Shown: positions 51,681 through 60,870, counted from the first letter of the stretch. The stretch: 64,000 bases of DNA from Bordetella petrii (GCF_000067205.1 NC_010170.1:3906001-3970000); one strand, 5' to 3'. The notes: generated from the sequence alone by a model not told the origin. Numbers and translations are program-made.

Positions 51681-52436
51681 ATGAACGAACGAGTGAAGCA
51701 GGTTGCGTCCGCATTGGTGGATGCGATCCAGAAGACCCTCACGGAGCAACGCGTGACGGAAGAAGAGTGGCGCGCGGGCGTCGGCTACATGATGAAACTG
51801 GCCGAGGCCAAGGAAATGGCTCTCCTGCTGGACGCGTTCTTCAACCACACGATCGTCGACCTCAAAGCCCAGGCCACGCGCGGATCCACGCCCGCGATCC
51901 AGGGCCCGTATTTCCTGGAAGGCGCCCCGGTGGTCGCCGGCGCCCTGAAGACCTACGAGGATGACTCGCATCACCCGCTCGTGATCCGCGGCGCCGTGCG
52001 CACGGACGATGGCGCGCCAGCCGCGGGAGCCGTGATCGACGTGTGGCACTCCACGCCCGACGGCAAGTACAGCGGCTTTCATGACCAGATCCCGACCGAC
52101 ATGTACCGCGGCAAGGTCGTGGCCGATGCGCAGGGCAAGTACGCCGTGCGCACCACCATGCCCGCCCCGTACCAGATCCCGAACAAGGGACCGACCGGCG
52201 TGCTGCTTGAAATGATGGGAAGCCATACGTGGCGTCCCGCGCACGTGCACTTCAAGGTGCGCAAGGACGGGTTCGTGCCGCTGACCACGCAGTACTACTT
52301 CGAAGGCGGCGACTGGGTCGACAGCGACTGCTGCAAGGGTGTCGCACCGGACCTGGTCATGCCGGCAAAGACCGAGGGCGGCGCGCAGGTGATGGCCATC
52401 GACTTCGTCATCGAACGACCCCGGGAGCACGCATGA
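51681..52436 (+). CDS. clcA: Chlorocatechol 1,2-dioxygenase
   Basis: This 251-residue non-haem Fe(III) intradiol dioxygenase opens chlorocatechols to chloro-cis,cis-muconates. The iron ligands fall at Tyr130, Tyr164, His188 and His190, exactly as in characterised ClcA enzymes (DVWHSTPDGKYSGFH, MPAPYQIP, RPAHVHFK). The N-terminal helical linker domain (residues 1-60) that mediates dimerisation is present, and the short length is that of chlorocatechol rather than catechol dioxygenases. It is the first gene of the clc-type operon and overlaps clcB by four bases. An AGGAGA site precedes it. Confidence 0.95.
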   Translation: MNERVKQVASALVDAIQKTLTEQRVTEEEWRAGVGYMMKLAEAKEMALLLDAFFNHTIVDLKAQATRGSTPAIQGPYFLEGAPVVAGALKTYEDDSHHPLVIRGAVRTDDGAPAAGAVIDVWHSTPDGKYSGFHDQIPTDMYRGKVVADAQGKYAVRTTMPAPYQIPNKGPTGVLLEMMGSHTWRPAHVHFKVRKDGFVPLTTQYYFEGGDWVDSDCCKGVAPDLVMPAKTEGGAQVMAIDFVIERPREHA

Positions 52437-53545
52437 AGATCGAGGCCATCAGCACAACGATCGTCGACGTCCCGACACGTCGCCCGTTGCAGATGTCGTT
52501 CACCACGGTGCACAAGCAGAGCTATGTGATCGTCCAAGTGACGGCGGGAGGGCTCGTTGGCATCGGCGAAGGCGGAAGTGTCGGTGGGCCGACATGGGGT
52601 TCCGAATCGGCGGAGACCATCAAGGTCATCATCGACAATTACTTGGCGCCACTCCTGATCGGGAAAGATGCGTCCAACCTGAGCGAAGCAAGGGCTCTCA
52701 TGGACCGCGCTGTCACGGGCAACCTGTCCGCGAAGGCCGCCATCGACATCGCGCTGCACGACCTGAAGGCGCGAGCGCTGAACCTGTCTATAGCGGACCT
52801 CATCGGCGGGACGATGAGGAAAAGCATCCCGATCGCATGGACGCTCGCGAGCGGCGATACCGCGCGGGACATCGACTCGGCCCTCGAAATGATCGAAGCA
52901 CGGCGACACAACCGCTTCAAGGTGAAGCTGGGCGCGCGCACGCCGGCTCAGGATCTGGAGCACATCCGCAGCATCGTGAAGGCCGTGGGCGACAAAGCGT
53001 CCGTGCGCGTCGACGTCAACCAGGGATGGGATGAGCAGACCGCATCGATCTGGATTCCGCGACTCGAAGAAGCGGGTGTGGAACTGGTCGAGCAACCCGT
53101 GCCGAGAGCGAATTTCGGTGCGCTCAGGCGCCTCACGGAGCAAAACGGCGTGGCGATCCTCGCCGACGAGAGCCTCAGCTCGCTGTCGTCCGCGTTCGAA
53201 CTGGCACGCGACCGCGCGGTGGATGCATTCTCCCTGAAGCTTTGCAACATGGGCGGCATCGCGAACACGCTGAAGGTGGCGGCAATTGCCGAAGCTGCGG
53301 GCATCTCCTCGTATGGTGGAACCATGCTCGACTCCACGGTCGGCACGGCCGCGGCGCTGCACGTCTACGCAACATTGCCCTCCCTGCCCTACGGGTGCGA
53401 GTTGATCGGCCCGTGGGTGCTCAGCGACCGTCTGACCCAGCAGGACCTTGAGATCAAGGACTTCGAAGTGCACCTGCCTGTTGGAAGCGGCCTCGGCGTG
53501 GACCTCGACCACGACAAGGTCCGGCACTACACGCGGGCGGCCTGA
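52433..53545 (+). CDS. clcB: Chloromuconate cycloisomerase (intact copy)
   Basis: This 370-residue enolase-superfamily enzyme cycloisomerises chloromuconate to a dienelactone with chloride loss. The catalytic set is complete: Lys163 and Lys165 (FKVKLG), metal ligands Asp194 (VDVNQGW), Glu220 (VEQPVP) and Asp245 (ADESLS), and Lys269 (SLKLCN). The residues are offset by about four from TfdD numbering. It is intact, in contrast to the IS-split copy at 35416-38231. It follows clcA with a four-base overlap. Confidence 0.95.
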   Translation: MKIEAISTTIVDVPTRRPLQMSFTTVHKQSYVIVQVTAGGLVGIGEGGSVGGPTWGSESAETIKVIIDNYLAPLLIGKDASNLSEARALMDRAVTGNLSAKAAIDIALHDLKARALNLSIADLIGGTMRKSIPIAWTLASGDTARDIDSALEMIEARRHNRFKVKLGARTPAQDLEHIRSIVKAVGDKASVRVDVNQGWDEQTASIWIPRLEEAGVELVEQPVPRANFGALRRLTEQNGVAILADESLSSLSSAFELARDRAVDAFSLKLCNMGGIANTLKVAAIAEAAGISSYGGTMLDSTVGTAAALHVYATLPSLPYGCELIGPWVLSDRLTQQDLEIKDFEVHLPVGSGLGVDLDHDKVRHYTRAA

Positions 53546-53570
53546 GATACCCGTCTCGCAACCCCCTCAC

Positions 53571-54557
53571 CTGGCGAACATCGGCCGCCGGCGCGTCCTT
53601 GCGGGCATCGCGCTCGCGATGACGACGGGTTCAACCAGGGCACAACGGCCCGAAGCCTTTCCATCGCGTCCCATCACGTGGGTGGTTCCCTTCCCGCCGG
53701 GCGGAGCCGTCGATGCGATCGCGCGCATCATTTCGCGAAAGATGTCAGAGAGCATCGGGCAGCAGGTTGTGGTGGATAACCGCGCGGGTTCGGGCGGCAT
53801 CATCGGCAGCGACCTCGTCGCGAAGGCCCCGTCTGACGGACACACCATTCTGATCAACTCCACGGGACTGGTGGTGGACCGGTTCTTCTATCCTCGCGTA
53901 CCGTACCAGTCCGATCGCGACTTCGTTCCGGTGGTTCTCGCGGCGACGCTCCCCAGCGTTCTGGTCGTGCCGGCGGATTCGCGGTTTCGTGACATCACGC
54001 AGCTCCTGAAAGCGGCGCGCGAAAACCCCGGCAAGTTGTCCTTTGCTTCCGCGGGATTGGGCACGTCTATCCACCTTGCCTCCGCGCTCCTCGCGGCCAG
54101 GGCGAACGTGGAGCTGCTCCATGTCCCCTACCGGGGCAGCAGTCCAGCCGTTTCGGACCTGGTCGCGGGCCGCGTCGACATGATGATCGACTCAGTGACA
54201 TCGCAGCGCCAGAACATCCTCGCCAAGCGCGTTCGCGCACTCGGGGTGACGAGCCTGGATCGCCATCCGCAACTGCCCGAAGTGCCGACCATCGCCGAGG
54301 CGGCGGGCCTTCCCGGGTTTGAAGTGCTCACATGGTGCGGGGTGTTCGCACCCAAAGGCACGCCTCGCTCCGTCGTGGAGCGGCTTAACGCCGAAATCAA
54401 CAAGGCGATTGCTGCGCCGGACGTCGTCGAAGCACTTAAGCAGCTTGGGATCAAGACTGCCGGCGGCGCACCGGAAGTCCTTGCGGACCTATTCAAGTCC
54501 GAGACGGAGCGGTGGCAAAAGCTCATCGTCGAACACCGCCTCAATGCAAACCAGTGA
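53571..54557 (+). CDS. Bug/TctC-type periplasmic receptor, clc operon orf3
   Basis: This protein of about 328 residues has a signal peptide (RRRVLAGIALAMTTGSTRAQ) and the Bug solute-binding pattern: WVVPFPPGGAVDAIARIISR, VVDNRAGSGGIIGSDLVAKA, LLHVPYRGSSPAVSDLVAGR. An orf3 with this character lies between clcB and clcD in the clc, tcb and cbn operons, where it is not needed for ring degradation. No ATG or GTG precedes the signal peptide in frame; CTG at 53571 is a guess, with TTG at 53448 inside clcB and ATG at 53616-53622 the alternatives. No TctA/TctB membrane genes are present. Confidence 0.78.
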   Translation: MANIGRRRVLAGIALAMTTGSTRAQRPEAFPSRPITWVVPFPPGGAVDAIARIISRKMSESIGQQVVVDNRAGSGGIIGSDLVAKAPSDGHTILINSTGLVVDRFFYPRVPYQSDRDFVPVVLAATLPSVLVVPADSRFRDITQLLKAARENPGKLSFASAGLGTSIHLASALLAARANVELLHVPYRGSSPAVSDLVAGRVDMMIDSVTSQRQNILAKRVRALGVTSLDRHPQLPEVPTIAEAAGLPGFEVLTWCGVFAPKGTPRSVVERLNAEINKAIAAPDVVEALKQLGIKTAGGAPEVLADLFKSETERWQKLIVEHRLNANQ

Positions 54558-54578
54558 AGTTGAAAGAGAGACAAGCAC

Positions 54579-55295
54579 ATGCTGACTGAAGGCTTATCTA
54601 TCGATGCGAAAGGAGGCGGCCGCTTCGGCGCGCACCTGCAATTGCCGGCACGCGGGCGCGGCCCGGTGGTGATCGTTGCGCAGGAGATTTTTGGGGTCAA
54701 CCCATTCATGACCGAAGTCTTGGCGTGGTTGGCATCAGAAGGTTTTGTGGGCCTCTGTCCTGATCTGTATTGGCGCCACGGACCAGGCATCGAGTTCGAT
54801 CCGAACGACGAAGTACAACGTGCGCGCGCGCTCGGGATGTTCCGCGACTACAAGCTGGAAGATGGGGTGGCGGATTTGCGGGCCACAGTCGCCTACGCGG
54901 CTTCTCAGCCGTTTTGCGACGGCGGGGTCGCGGTGATCGGCTATTGCCTGGGCGGAGCGCTGGCCTACGAAGTTGCCGCAGAGGGATTCGCGCAATGCTG
55001 TGTCGGCTACTACGGCGTCGGCTTCGAGAAGCGTCTCGAACGCGCCCGACTTGTGAAGACACCATCAATGTTCCACATGGGCACGAACGACCATTTCGTG
55101 ACCGCGGAGGCCAGACAACTCATCACGAATGCCTTTGAAGCGAATCCCGCGATTGCGCTGCATTGGTACGACGCCGGGCACTCGTTCGCGCGGGCTTCCA
55201 GCCCGAACTTCTCACCGGAGGCCACGAGGACGGCGAATGCACGCACGCTGGAAATGCTGAAGCGCATGAAGCCCATCGGGACAATTGGCCAATGA
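54579..55295 (+). CDS. clcD: Dienelactone hydrolase (clc-type)
   Basis: This 238-residue alpha/beta hydrolase has Cys123 as nucleophile in VIGYCLGGALAY, Glu36 in IVAQEIFGVN, Asp in MGTNDHFVTA and His in YDAGHSFARA, as in ClcD/TfdE. It converts the dienelactone from ClcB to maleylacetate. It lies 21 bases after orf3 and overlaps clcE by four bases. Compared with the first copy (38228) it has a distinct N-terminus and carries the ARASS region typical of the clc type. Confidence 0.94.
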   Translation: MLTEGLSIDAKGGGRFGAHLQLPARGRGPVVIVAQEIFGVNPFMTEVLAWLASEGFVGLCPDLYWRHGPGIEFDPNDEVQRARALGMFRDYKLEDGVADLRATVAYAASQPFCDGGVAVIGYCLGGALAYEVAAEGFAQCCVGYYGVGFEKRLERARLVKTPSMFHMGTNDHFVTAEARQLITNAFEANPAIALHWYDAGHSFARASSPNFSPEATRTANARTLEMLKRMKPIGTIGQ

Positions 55296-56350
55296 ACTTC
55301 ATCCACGACCCACTCACGCCTCGCGTCTTGTTCGGCGCGGGGCGCCTGCAGTCTCTGGGCGAAGAACTGAAGCTGCTCGGGATACGGCGCGTGCTGGTTA
55401 TCTCCACCCCGGAGCAGCGTGAACTCGCCAACCAGGTCGCGGCCCTCATTCCCGGCAGCGTCGCCGGATTCTTCGACCGCGCGACGATGCACGTGCCGTC
55501 GCAAATCGTCGATCAGGCGGCTTCTGTCGCGCGAGAACTCGGCGTTGACAGCTATGTGGCCCCTGGCGGAGGTTCAACCATCGGCCTCGCGAAGATGCTC
55601 GCGCTCCACTCGTCATTGCCAATCGTGGCCATCCCCACGACGTATGCCGGAAGCGAGATGACATCCATCTATGGCGTCACCGAAAACGAATTGAAGAAGA
55701 CCGGTCGGGATAGGCGCGTCCTCGCGCGCACGGTCATCTACGACCCGGAGCTGACATTCGGCCTGCCCACGGGCATCAGCGTGACAAGCGGTTTGAACGC
55801 GATCGCGCACGCGGTTGAGGGCCTTTACGCGCCGGAGGTGAACCCGATCCTCGCGATCATGGCCCAGCAAGGAATCGCGGCGTTGGCCAAATCAATTCCC
55901 ACGATCCGTTCGGCTCCGACCGACCTTGAGGCCCGTTCGCAAGCGCAATACGGTGCATGGCTGTGCGGAAGTGTGCTCGGCAATGTCAGCATGGCCCTGC
56001 ACCACAAGCTGTGCCATACGTTGGGGGGAACATTCAATCTGCCGCACGCTGAAACGCACACTGTCGTGCTGCCGCACGCGCTCGCCTACAACACGCCGGC
56101 CATCCCGCGTGCGAATGCATGGCTGCAGGAGGCACTCGCCACTCGCGAACCGGCGCAGGCACTGTTTGATCTCGCGAAGTCGAACGGCGCGCCGGTTTCA
56201 CTGCAATCGATCGGGATGAAGGAAGCGGACTTGGACCGCGCCTGCGAGCTGGTGATGTCCGCGCAATACCCCAATCCGCGACCGCTCGAAAAGCATGCGA
56301 TCGCGAATCTGCTGCGCAGGGCCTATCTAGGGGAGCCACCGCAACCCTGA
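55292..56350 (+). CDS. clcE: Maleylacetate reductase (clc-type)
   Basis: This 352-residue enzyme completes the chlorocatechol pathway to 3-oxoadipate. VLFGAGRLQSLGEELKLLGI, the dinucleotide site APGGGSTIGLAKMLAL, AIPTTYAGSEMTSIYGVTEN and the active-site MALHHKLCHTLGGTFNLPHA are present. ATG at 55292 overlaps clcD (ATGA), so earlier in-frame codons are disregarded. It is the last gene of the clc-type operon. Confidence 0.94.
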   Translation: MNFIHDPLTPRVLFGAGRLQSLGEELKLLGIRRVLVISTPEQRELANQVAALIPGSVAGFFDRATMHVPSQIVDQAASVARELGVDSYVAPGGGSTIGLAKMLALHSSLPIVAIPTTYAGSEMTSIYGVTENELKKTGRDRRVLARTVIYDPELTFGLPTGISVTSGLNAIAHAVEGLYAPEVNPILAIMAQQGIAALAKSIPTIRSAPTDLEARSQAQYGAWLCGSVLGNVSMALHHKLCHTLGGTFNLPHAETHTVVLPHALAYNTPAIPRANAWLQEALATREPAQALFDLAKSNGAPVSLQSIGMKEADLDRACELVMSAQYPNPRPLEKHAIANLLRRAYLGEPPQP

Positions 56351-56443
56351 CCTTGCCGCAGGCCACCGTTCGGTGGCATATTGATTGCTTGGGAAAACAA
56401 TGCGCCCCCGCCTATGTAGCTCGCGGCGCAAATGGAGACTGCC

Positions 56444-57491
56444 ATGCACCAACAAGGTTCATCTTTCGACCTGTCGAATCTGCAGCGCAACTGCATTTTC
56501 CGATGCGAATCGCCGATGGAGTCGCACGAGAAGATCGCGCACGAATTGGCCGACCACGATTTGCGCTGGCGGCGGGGCGCCGTTGACACCGGCATGTACA
56601 AGGTCGGGGTTCACGCCTTGGAAATGTTCATGCTGCACTATGGCGCCGAAGTGGAGGTGCGGCCCCGCGTTCCCGAAGGGTTCGCGCTGGTCCATCTCTC
56701 GTTGAAAGGCGCGATCGACATCATCTCCGACGAGCAGCGCATCACGGTTTCGCCCGGCGAAGTCGCGTATCTCGCGCCGCGCAAGAATTTTCGGATGTTG
56801 TGGCAGCGCGGTGCACAGCAGCTGATTCTGAAGGTGCCCGACACCTTGCTGCGTTCCATTGTGGCCGAGGCGGGCGCGTGCCTGGACTTGCCGTCAACCA
56901 TGAGATTGACGCCGGCAGCCGCCAGGCAATGGCACTTGTTCATGCAATCGCTGCTCAACATCGGTACCGCGCCAAATGAGTTGCGGCTCGATGAAGGATG
57001 GGTTGACCATTTCGAGAAGAACATCGCGTTCTTCCTGCTGAGCCAGAGGCCGTCGCAACAACGGCCGCGTGACGGAGTCGCCACTGCCTCGCCGCCAGTC
57101 CTTATTCGCTCTTCGTCCTGCACCGGTGGAACCTCGAGCGCCCTGGAGCGCCTGGAGGCGATGGAGCGTTACATCCGCAGGCACCTCTGTGCTCCGGTGG
57201 GCGTCATCGATCTCGCGCGGGCAGCGGGCGTGAGTGTTCGCACCCTCAACATCATTTGCCGGGAATATCGACGCGAGACGCCGATGCCGGGAATATCGAC
57301 GCGAGACGCCGATGCAGGTTCTTCGCAACATTCGCCTCGACGCGGCTCGCAGCGCGCTGCTCCTCAACCAGAGCGTCAGCGTCACTCAGGCTGCTTTCGA
57401 CTACGGGTTCGGCCACCTGGGCCGCTTTTCCGCCTACTACAAGGAGCGGTTTGGCGAGTTGCCCAGCTTGACCAGTTCGCAGATGCACTAA
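56444..57491 (+). pseudogene. AraC-family regulator broken by a 28-bp tandem duplication
   Basis: The frame opens at ATG 56444 (GGAG six bases upstream). It reads a sensor domain and the first half of the AraC DNA-binding domain (VIDLARAAGVSVRTLNIICR and EYRRETPM), then goes out of frame at an exact duplication of 28 bp (57259-57286 repeated at 57287-57314). The other frame carries the second helix-turn-helix QVLRNIRLDAARSALLLNQS and AFDYGFGHLGRFSAYYKERF to 57491. Removing one 28-bp copy restores a normal regulator of about 340 residues. It lies between clcE and the transporter genes it may have served. Confidence 0.88.
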
Positions 57492-58210
57492 ACGCCCAGG
57501 TAGCGGGTCCACAGCGCCCGATCGCGGTCCAGGGCCGACGAGCTTCCTTCCCAGACCACCTTGCCGCGCTCCACGATGAGGTGGCGGTCGGCAAGCTTCA
57601 GGAGCCGCTCGACGTACTTGTCCACGATGAGGATCGTCTGGCCCGCCTTCCTGAGCAGTTCCAGGCAGTGCCAGATCTCCTGGCGCAGGATCGGCGCGAG
57701 ACCTTCGGTGGCCTCGTCGAGGATCAGCAAGCGAGGATTCGTCGACAGCGCACGGGCGATGGCCAGCATCTGCTGCTCTCCCCCCGACAGCTGGTTGCCG
57801 AAGTTGCGCGCCCGTGCTTTCAGGCGCGGAAACAATTCATAGAGCCTTGGAACGGTCCACGGTTCGGCCTGTTCATTGCGCACGCTGGCAAACGCAATGA
57901 GGTGTTCCTCCACCGTGAGATTCGGAAAGCAATGGCGCCCCTCGGGCACGATCGCCACGCCGAGTCGCGCGACCGCGTCCGCGCGCAAGGCTTGCGTCTC
58001 CCGCCCGTTGAATCGTATGGTGCCGCCTTTCAACGGCAACGCGCCGACAAGGCTCCTGATCGTCGTGGTCTTACCCATTCCATTGCGCCCGAGCAAGGTC
58101 ACGACCTGGCCTCGCTGGATCTTGAGATCGATGCCGAAGAGGACATGGCTCGACCCATACGCCGCTTGCAGTCCACTTGCTTCCAGCAGATGAGAGTTCG
58201 ACGCGGTCAT
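57488..58210 (-). CDS. livF: Branched-chain-type ABC transporter ATPase, LivF-like
   Basis: This 240-residue ATPase has Walker A GRNGMGKTTT, the Q-loop region VPEGRHCFPNLTVEEHL, signature LSGGEQQMLAIARAL and Walker B LLILDEATEGLAP: the LivF group of HAAT transporters for branched-chain amino acids, urea or aromatic acids. It overlaps livG by four bases and is the last gene of the minus-strand set. In catabolic clusters such systems often import aromatic acids; the substrate here is not known. Confidence 0.92.
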   Translation of the reverse strand: MTASNSHLLEASGLQAAYGSSHVLFGIDLKIQRGQVVTLLGRNGMGKTTTIRSLVGALPLKGGTIRFNGRETQALRADAVARLGVAIVPEGRHCFPNLTVEEHLIAFASVRNEQAEPWTVPRLYELFPRLKARARNFGNQLSGGEQQMLAIARALSTNPRLLILDEATEGLAPILRQEIWHCLELLRKAGQTILIVDKYVERLLKLADRHLIVERGKVVWEGSSSALDRDRALWTRYLGV

Positions 58211-58968
58211 GCTGCCACCTCCGAGCTTTCCTCGTTGCCGAGATAAACGGACTGAACGCGCGGGTCCCCTCTCACTTCATCGACCGACCCGCTCACCAAC
58301 ACCTTGCCGTACACGAGCACCGACATGCGGTCCGCGAGCGCGAACACCGCCTTCATGTCGTGCTCGATCAGAAGAATGGCCATGTCGCGCTTCAAGTCCC
58401 GGATAAGGTGTGTCATGCGTTCGCTATCCTCCGGCCCCATGCCCGCCATGGGTTCGTCGAGAAGCAGCAATTTTGGCCGTGACGCAAGCGCGAGCGCAAC
58501 GTCCAGTTGCCTTTGCGCCGCGTGCGCAAGCGTGCCGGCAATTTTCGAAAGCGCCGCCTCCAACCCGACGCGCGCGGCCAGCTCGCACGCATTGTCTTCC
58601 AGCGCCTTGTCCTTCGCACGCGCGCGGATGAAGTCGAGGTGCCGGCCTTCGTGGCCTTGCACCGCCAGTAGCAAGTTGTCCAGCACCGTCATCTCGCGAA
58701 AGATGCTGGTGATCTGGAAGCATCGCGACAGTCCGGCTTGAATGCGCCTGTGCGTCGGCATCTGCGTGATGTCCTGGCCATCCAGCAGCACGCGCCCGGC
58801 ATCCGGCGCCTTCAGCCCCGTGATGAGATCGATGAGCGTGCTCTTTCCGGCGCCATTCGGGCCGATCAGTGCATGAATCTCACCGTGGCGGACTTCCAGG
58901 GTGGCGTTGTCGGTCGCCACCAGCTCACCGTAACGCTTGACGAGTTTCTCGAGCCGGAAGAAGCTCAT
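58207..58968 (-). CDS. livG: Branched-chain-type ABC transporter ATPase, LivG-like
   Basis: This 253-residue ATPase has Walker A GPNGAGKSTL, CFQITSIFREMTVLDNLLLA, a signature region AHAAQRQLDVALALAS in which the usual LSGG is replaced by LAHA, and Walker B LLLLDEPMAGMGPED. The altered signature (LxHGxQ-type) is common in LivG proteins. The start at 58968 overlaps livM (ATGA); longer upstream readings would cross livM. Confidence 0.9.
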   Translation of the reverse strand: MSFFRLEKLVKRYGELVATDNATLEVRHGEIHALIGPNGAGKSTLIDLITGLKAPDAGRVLLDGQDITQMPTHRRIQAGLSRCFQITSIFREMTVLDNLLLAVQGHEGRHLDFIRARAKDKALEDNACELAARVGLEAALSKIAGTLAHAAQRQLDVALALASRPKLLLLDEPMAGMGPEDSERMTHLIRDLKRDMAILLIEHDMKAVFALADRMSVLVYGKVLVSGSVDEVRGDPRVQSVYLGNEESSEVAA

Positions 58969-59966
58969 GGATTCTCTCCCCGCACTTCGACAGTAACGCC
59001 CGCATTTGGGCCGGTGGGACGAACGGGTGCACTGCGCCTGAGGCCAGCGGGCCACAAGCCAACGAGTCCCCTGGGGGCCAGAAAAACTATCGCCAGCAAC
59101 AGCAAGCCAAGGGGAAGATGCCAGTAGCCGGTAAGTTGCTTGCAGACCTCTTCCAGCACGATCCAGGCGATGGCGCCGAGAGCGCCGCCCCAGCGCAGTC
59201 CCGCGCCGCCGATCACCACCATCACCAGGAGCACCGCGGACTGTGTCCAGTGCATCATGGACGGGCTGACGAAGTTGTTGTGGGCCGCGAGCAATGCGCC
59301 CGACAAACCCATGCATGCCCCGCTGATTACGAAGGCCGCCAGAAGCAGTCGCGAGACGGGATAGCCCAAAGCTCGCATGCGAGTCTCGTTGTCCCTGATT
59401 CCCATCAGCGCATGGCCGAATCGGGAGACGCTGCTCCGGTTGAGAAAGGCCATGACCAGCCCGAAGAGCAACAGCACGACCCAGTAAAAAGTGGCTTCAT
59501 TGCCAAGCGGAATCGCATCGAAAATAACCGGCCGTGCCTGGAGCGTGTAGCCGTCGTCGCCCCCATAGGCGCGCAGCGAGACTGCGACGTAATACAGCAT
59601 CTGCGCAAATGCCAGCGTGCTCATGATCAGGTAGACGCCTCTTGTTCGCAGCACCACGAGCCCGATAAGAAATGCGCAAAAGCCCGCTGCCACCATTGCC
59701 AGCGGCCAAAGGATCCAGGCCGAGCCCAGTCCCGCATCCGCCAGTGCCACGACGGTGTAAGCGCCGACACCGAGGAACCCGGCGTGGCCGAGTGCCGGCA
59801 GCCCACCGAAACCCAGAATGAAATTCAAGCTTGCGGCCGCGATGGCGAAGATCATCGCGCGCCGCACGAAACTCACGTAGAAGTCCAAGCCGAGTTCAGG
59901 CGCGACGAGGGGAAACACGGCCAAGAGAGCAAAGCCGATGGCGGCGCAGGCCGCGTTGCGAGTATT
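58965..59966 (-). pseudogene. livM: Branched-chain-type ABC permease, LivM-like, 5' end cut by the Tn3 tip
   Basis: The frame runs from the Tn3 repeat edge (NTRNAACAAIGFALLAVFPL, then VAPELGLDFYVSFVRRAM) through eight or more helices to GENP. The LivM helices FGGLPALGHAGFLGVGAYTV and ALMGIRDNETRMRALGYPVS are intact. Only about the first ten residues are missing; TTG at 59924 could start a product lacking one half-helix. livH and a binding-protein gene are absent, so the transporter is incomplete. Confidence 0.85.
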
Positions 59967-60013
59967 GAGGGTCGGCAGGGATTCATGTAAAACCCAGCAG
60001 AAACAGGCTTAAG
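59967..60013 (+). repeat. Tn3-type terminal inverted repeat (second copy)
   Basis: The repeat starts GAGGGTCGGCAGGG at 59967, is identical for 38 bp to the inverted copy at 29042-29079, and then ends in TAAG after a few changed bases (47 bp in all). Its tip faces left, into the catabolic block, so the interior of this second element lies to the right. Confidence 0.9.
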
Positions 60014-60180
60014 TGCCTGTCCCCGTTGACTTTTTCGACTCTCTCTTCCCTGGACGACCGGCCTCTTCAACCGGGTTCGCAACCAAATTAGGGCCAGTCG
60101 CCGGCGTACTGAAGCGCTCAAGCATGCTGGCCACGACCTGCTCCTGGGTGAGCGTGAGCACGTAAATCGATGGGAATTCG
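60009..60180 (-). pseudogene. 3' end of an unidentified transposon gene
   Basis: On the minus strand a frame ends with TAA at 60009-60011, inside the Tn3-type repeat. It reads IYVLTLTQEQVVASMLERFS and a lysine/glycine-rich tail. It looks like the C-terminal remnant of a gene of the second Tn3-type element, cut on its far side. I do not recognise the family. Confidence 0.4.
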
Positions 60181-60300
60181 GGGCGTTTTGAGCAGCTTGC
60201 GTGATGTAGCGGTGGGGGTCTCCCTCAGGCATCTTGCACAAACGACGCCCAAGGGAGAGTCTCGTGTCTGCCAAGAACCGAGACTTCCAGAGTGTGCCAC
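60181..60300. other. Junction between the Tn3 remnant and the three-gene module
   Basis: These bases carry no gene. The left end of the following transposition module should lie here, but no inverted repeat partner is available because its right end is missing. Confidence 0.4.
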
Positions 60301-60870
60301 GTGAGTGCCCGCGATCCCAACTTCTATCACCTGCTGTTACGTATCGATCAGGACTTCGCCGAACAGACCCGCGCGCAGCGTTGTCGCTGCGGTGGCGTAC
60401 TCCATAGCGCCCGCTACCCGCGCAAGCCGCGCGGAATTTCATACGAAGCCCGCTGCCACTGCGAGTTCCGCTACAGCTTCTGCTGCGCCGACTGTCGCCG
60501 TCGTACCACGCCATTCTCGGTGCGCTTTCTCGGCCGGCGCGTCTACACCGCCGCAATCATGATTGTCGTCAGCGCCACGCGTGCGAGCGCCGGTACGGCC
60601 GCGGCAATGCGCCAGCTCGATGCGCTGGGCGTGCCACCCTCGACGATCGCGCGATGGCGGCACTGGTGGATGACCGGGTTTGTCGGCACACCGTTCTGGG
60701 CGCTCGGACGGGCGGCGTTCGTGCCGCCCGTCGAGACCGCACAGGTGCCGGCAAGCCTGCTCGAGCGCTTCGCTACCACGCAGCCTGCCGAGCCATTGCC
60801 ATGCCTGCTGCGCTGGCTCTCACCGCTCACCAGCGGCAGCGCCGTGAGCACCCTGCGTGAGGGACGGTAA
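60301..60870 (+). CDS. Zinc-ribbon-like protein of a transposition module
   Basis: This 189-residue basic protein starts at GTG 60301. It is rich in cysteines near the N-terminus (RCRCGGVL, ARCHCEFRYSFCCADCRRR), which suggests a zinc ribbon. A helix-turn-helix-like segment follows (AAAMRQLDALGVPPSTIARW). It lies just upstream of a DDE transposase and an ATPase. A DNA-binding role as transposition helper is likely but unproven. Confidence 0.6.
   Translation: MSARDPNFYHLLLRIDQDFAEQTRAQRCRCGGVLHSARYPRKPRGISYEARCHCEFRYSFCCADCRRRTTPFSVRFLGRRVYTAAIMIVVSATRASAGTAAAMRQLDALGVPPSTIARWRHWWMTGFVGTPFWALGRAAFVPPVETAQVPASLLERFATTQPAEPLPCLLRWLSPLTSGSAVSTLREGR

Noticed and set aside
56432..58246. 604-codon fusion of an AraC regulator with downstream sequence
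   Set aside because: The frame is entered only because of the 28-bp duplication; after 57314 it reads the antisense of livF.
59873..60556. 227-codon minus-strand frame across the Tn3 repeat
   Set aside because: It spans the antisense of the zinc-ribbon gene and the wrong frame of livM; composition is Arg/Ser-rich shadow coding.
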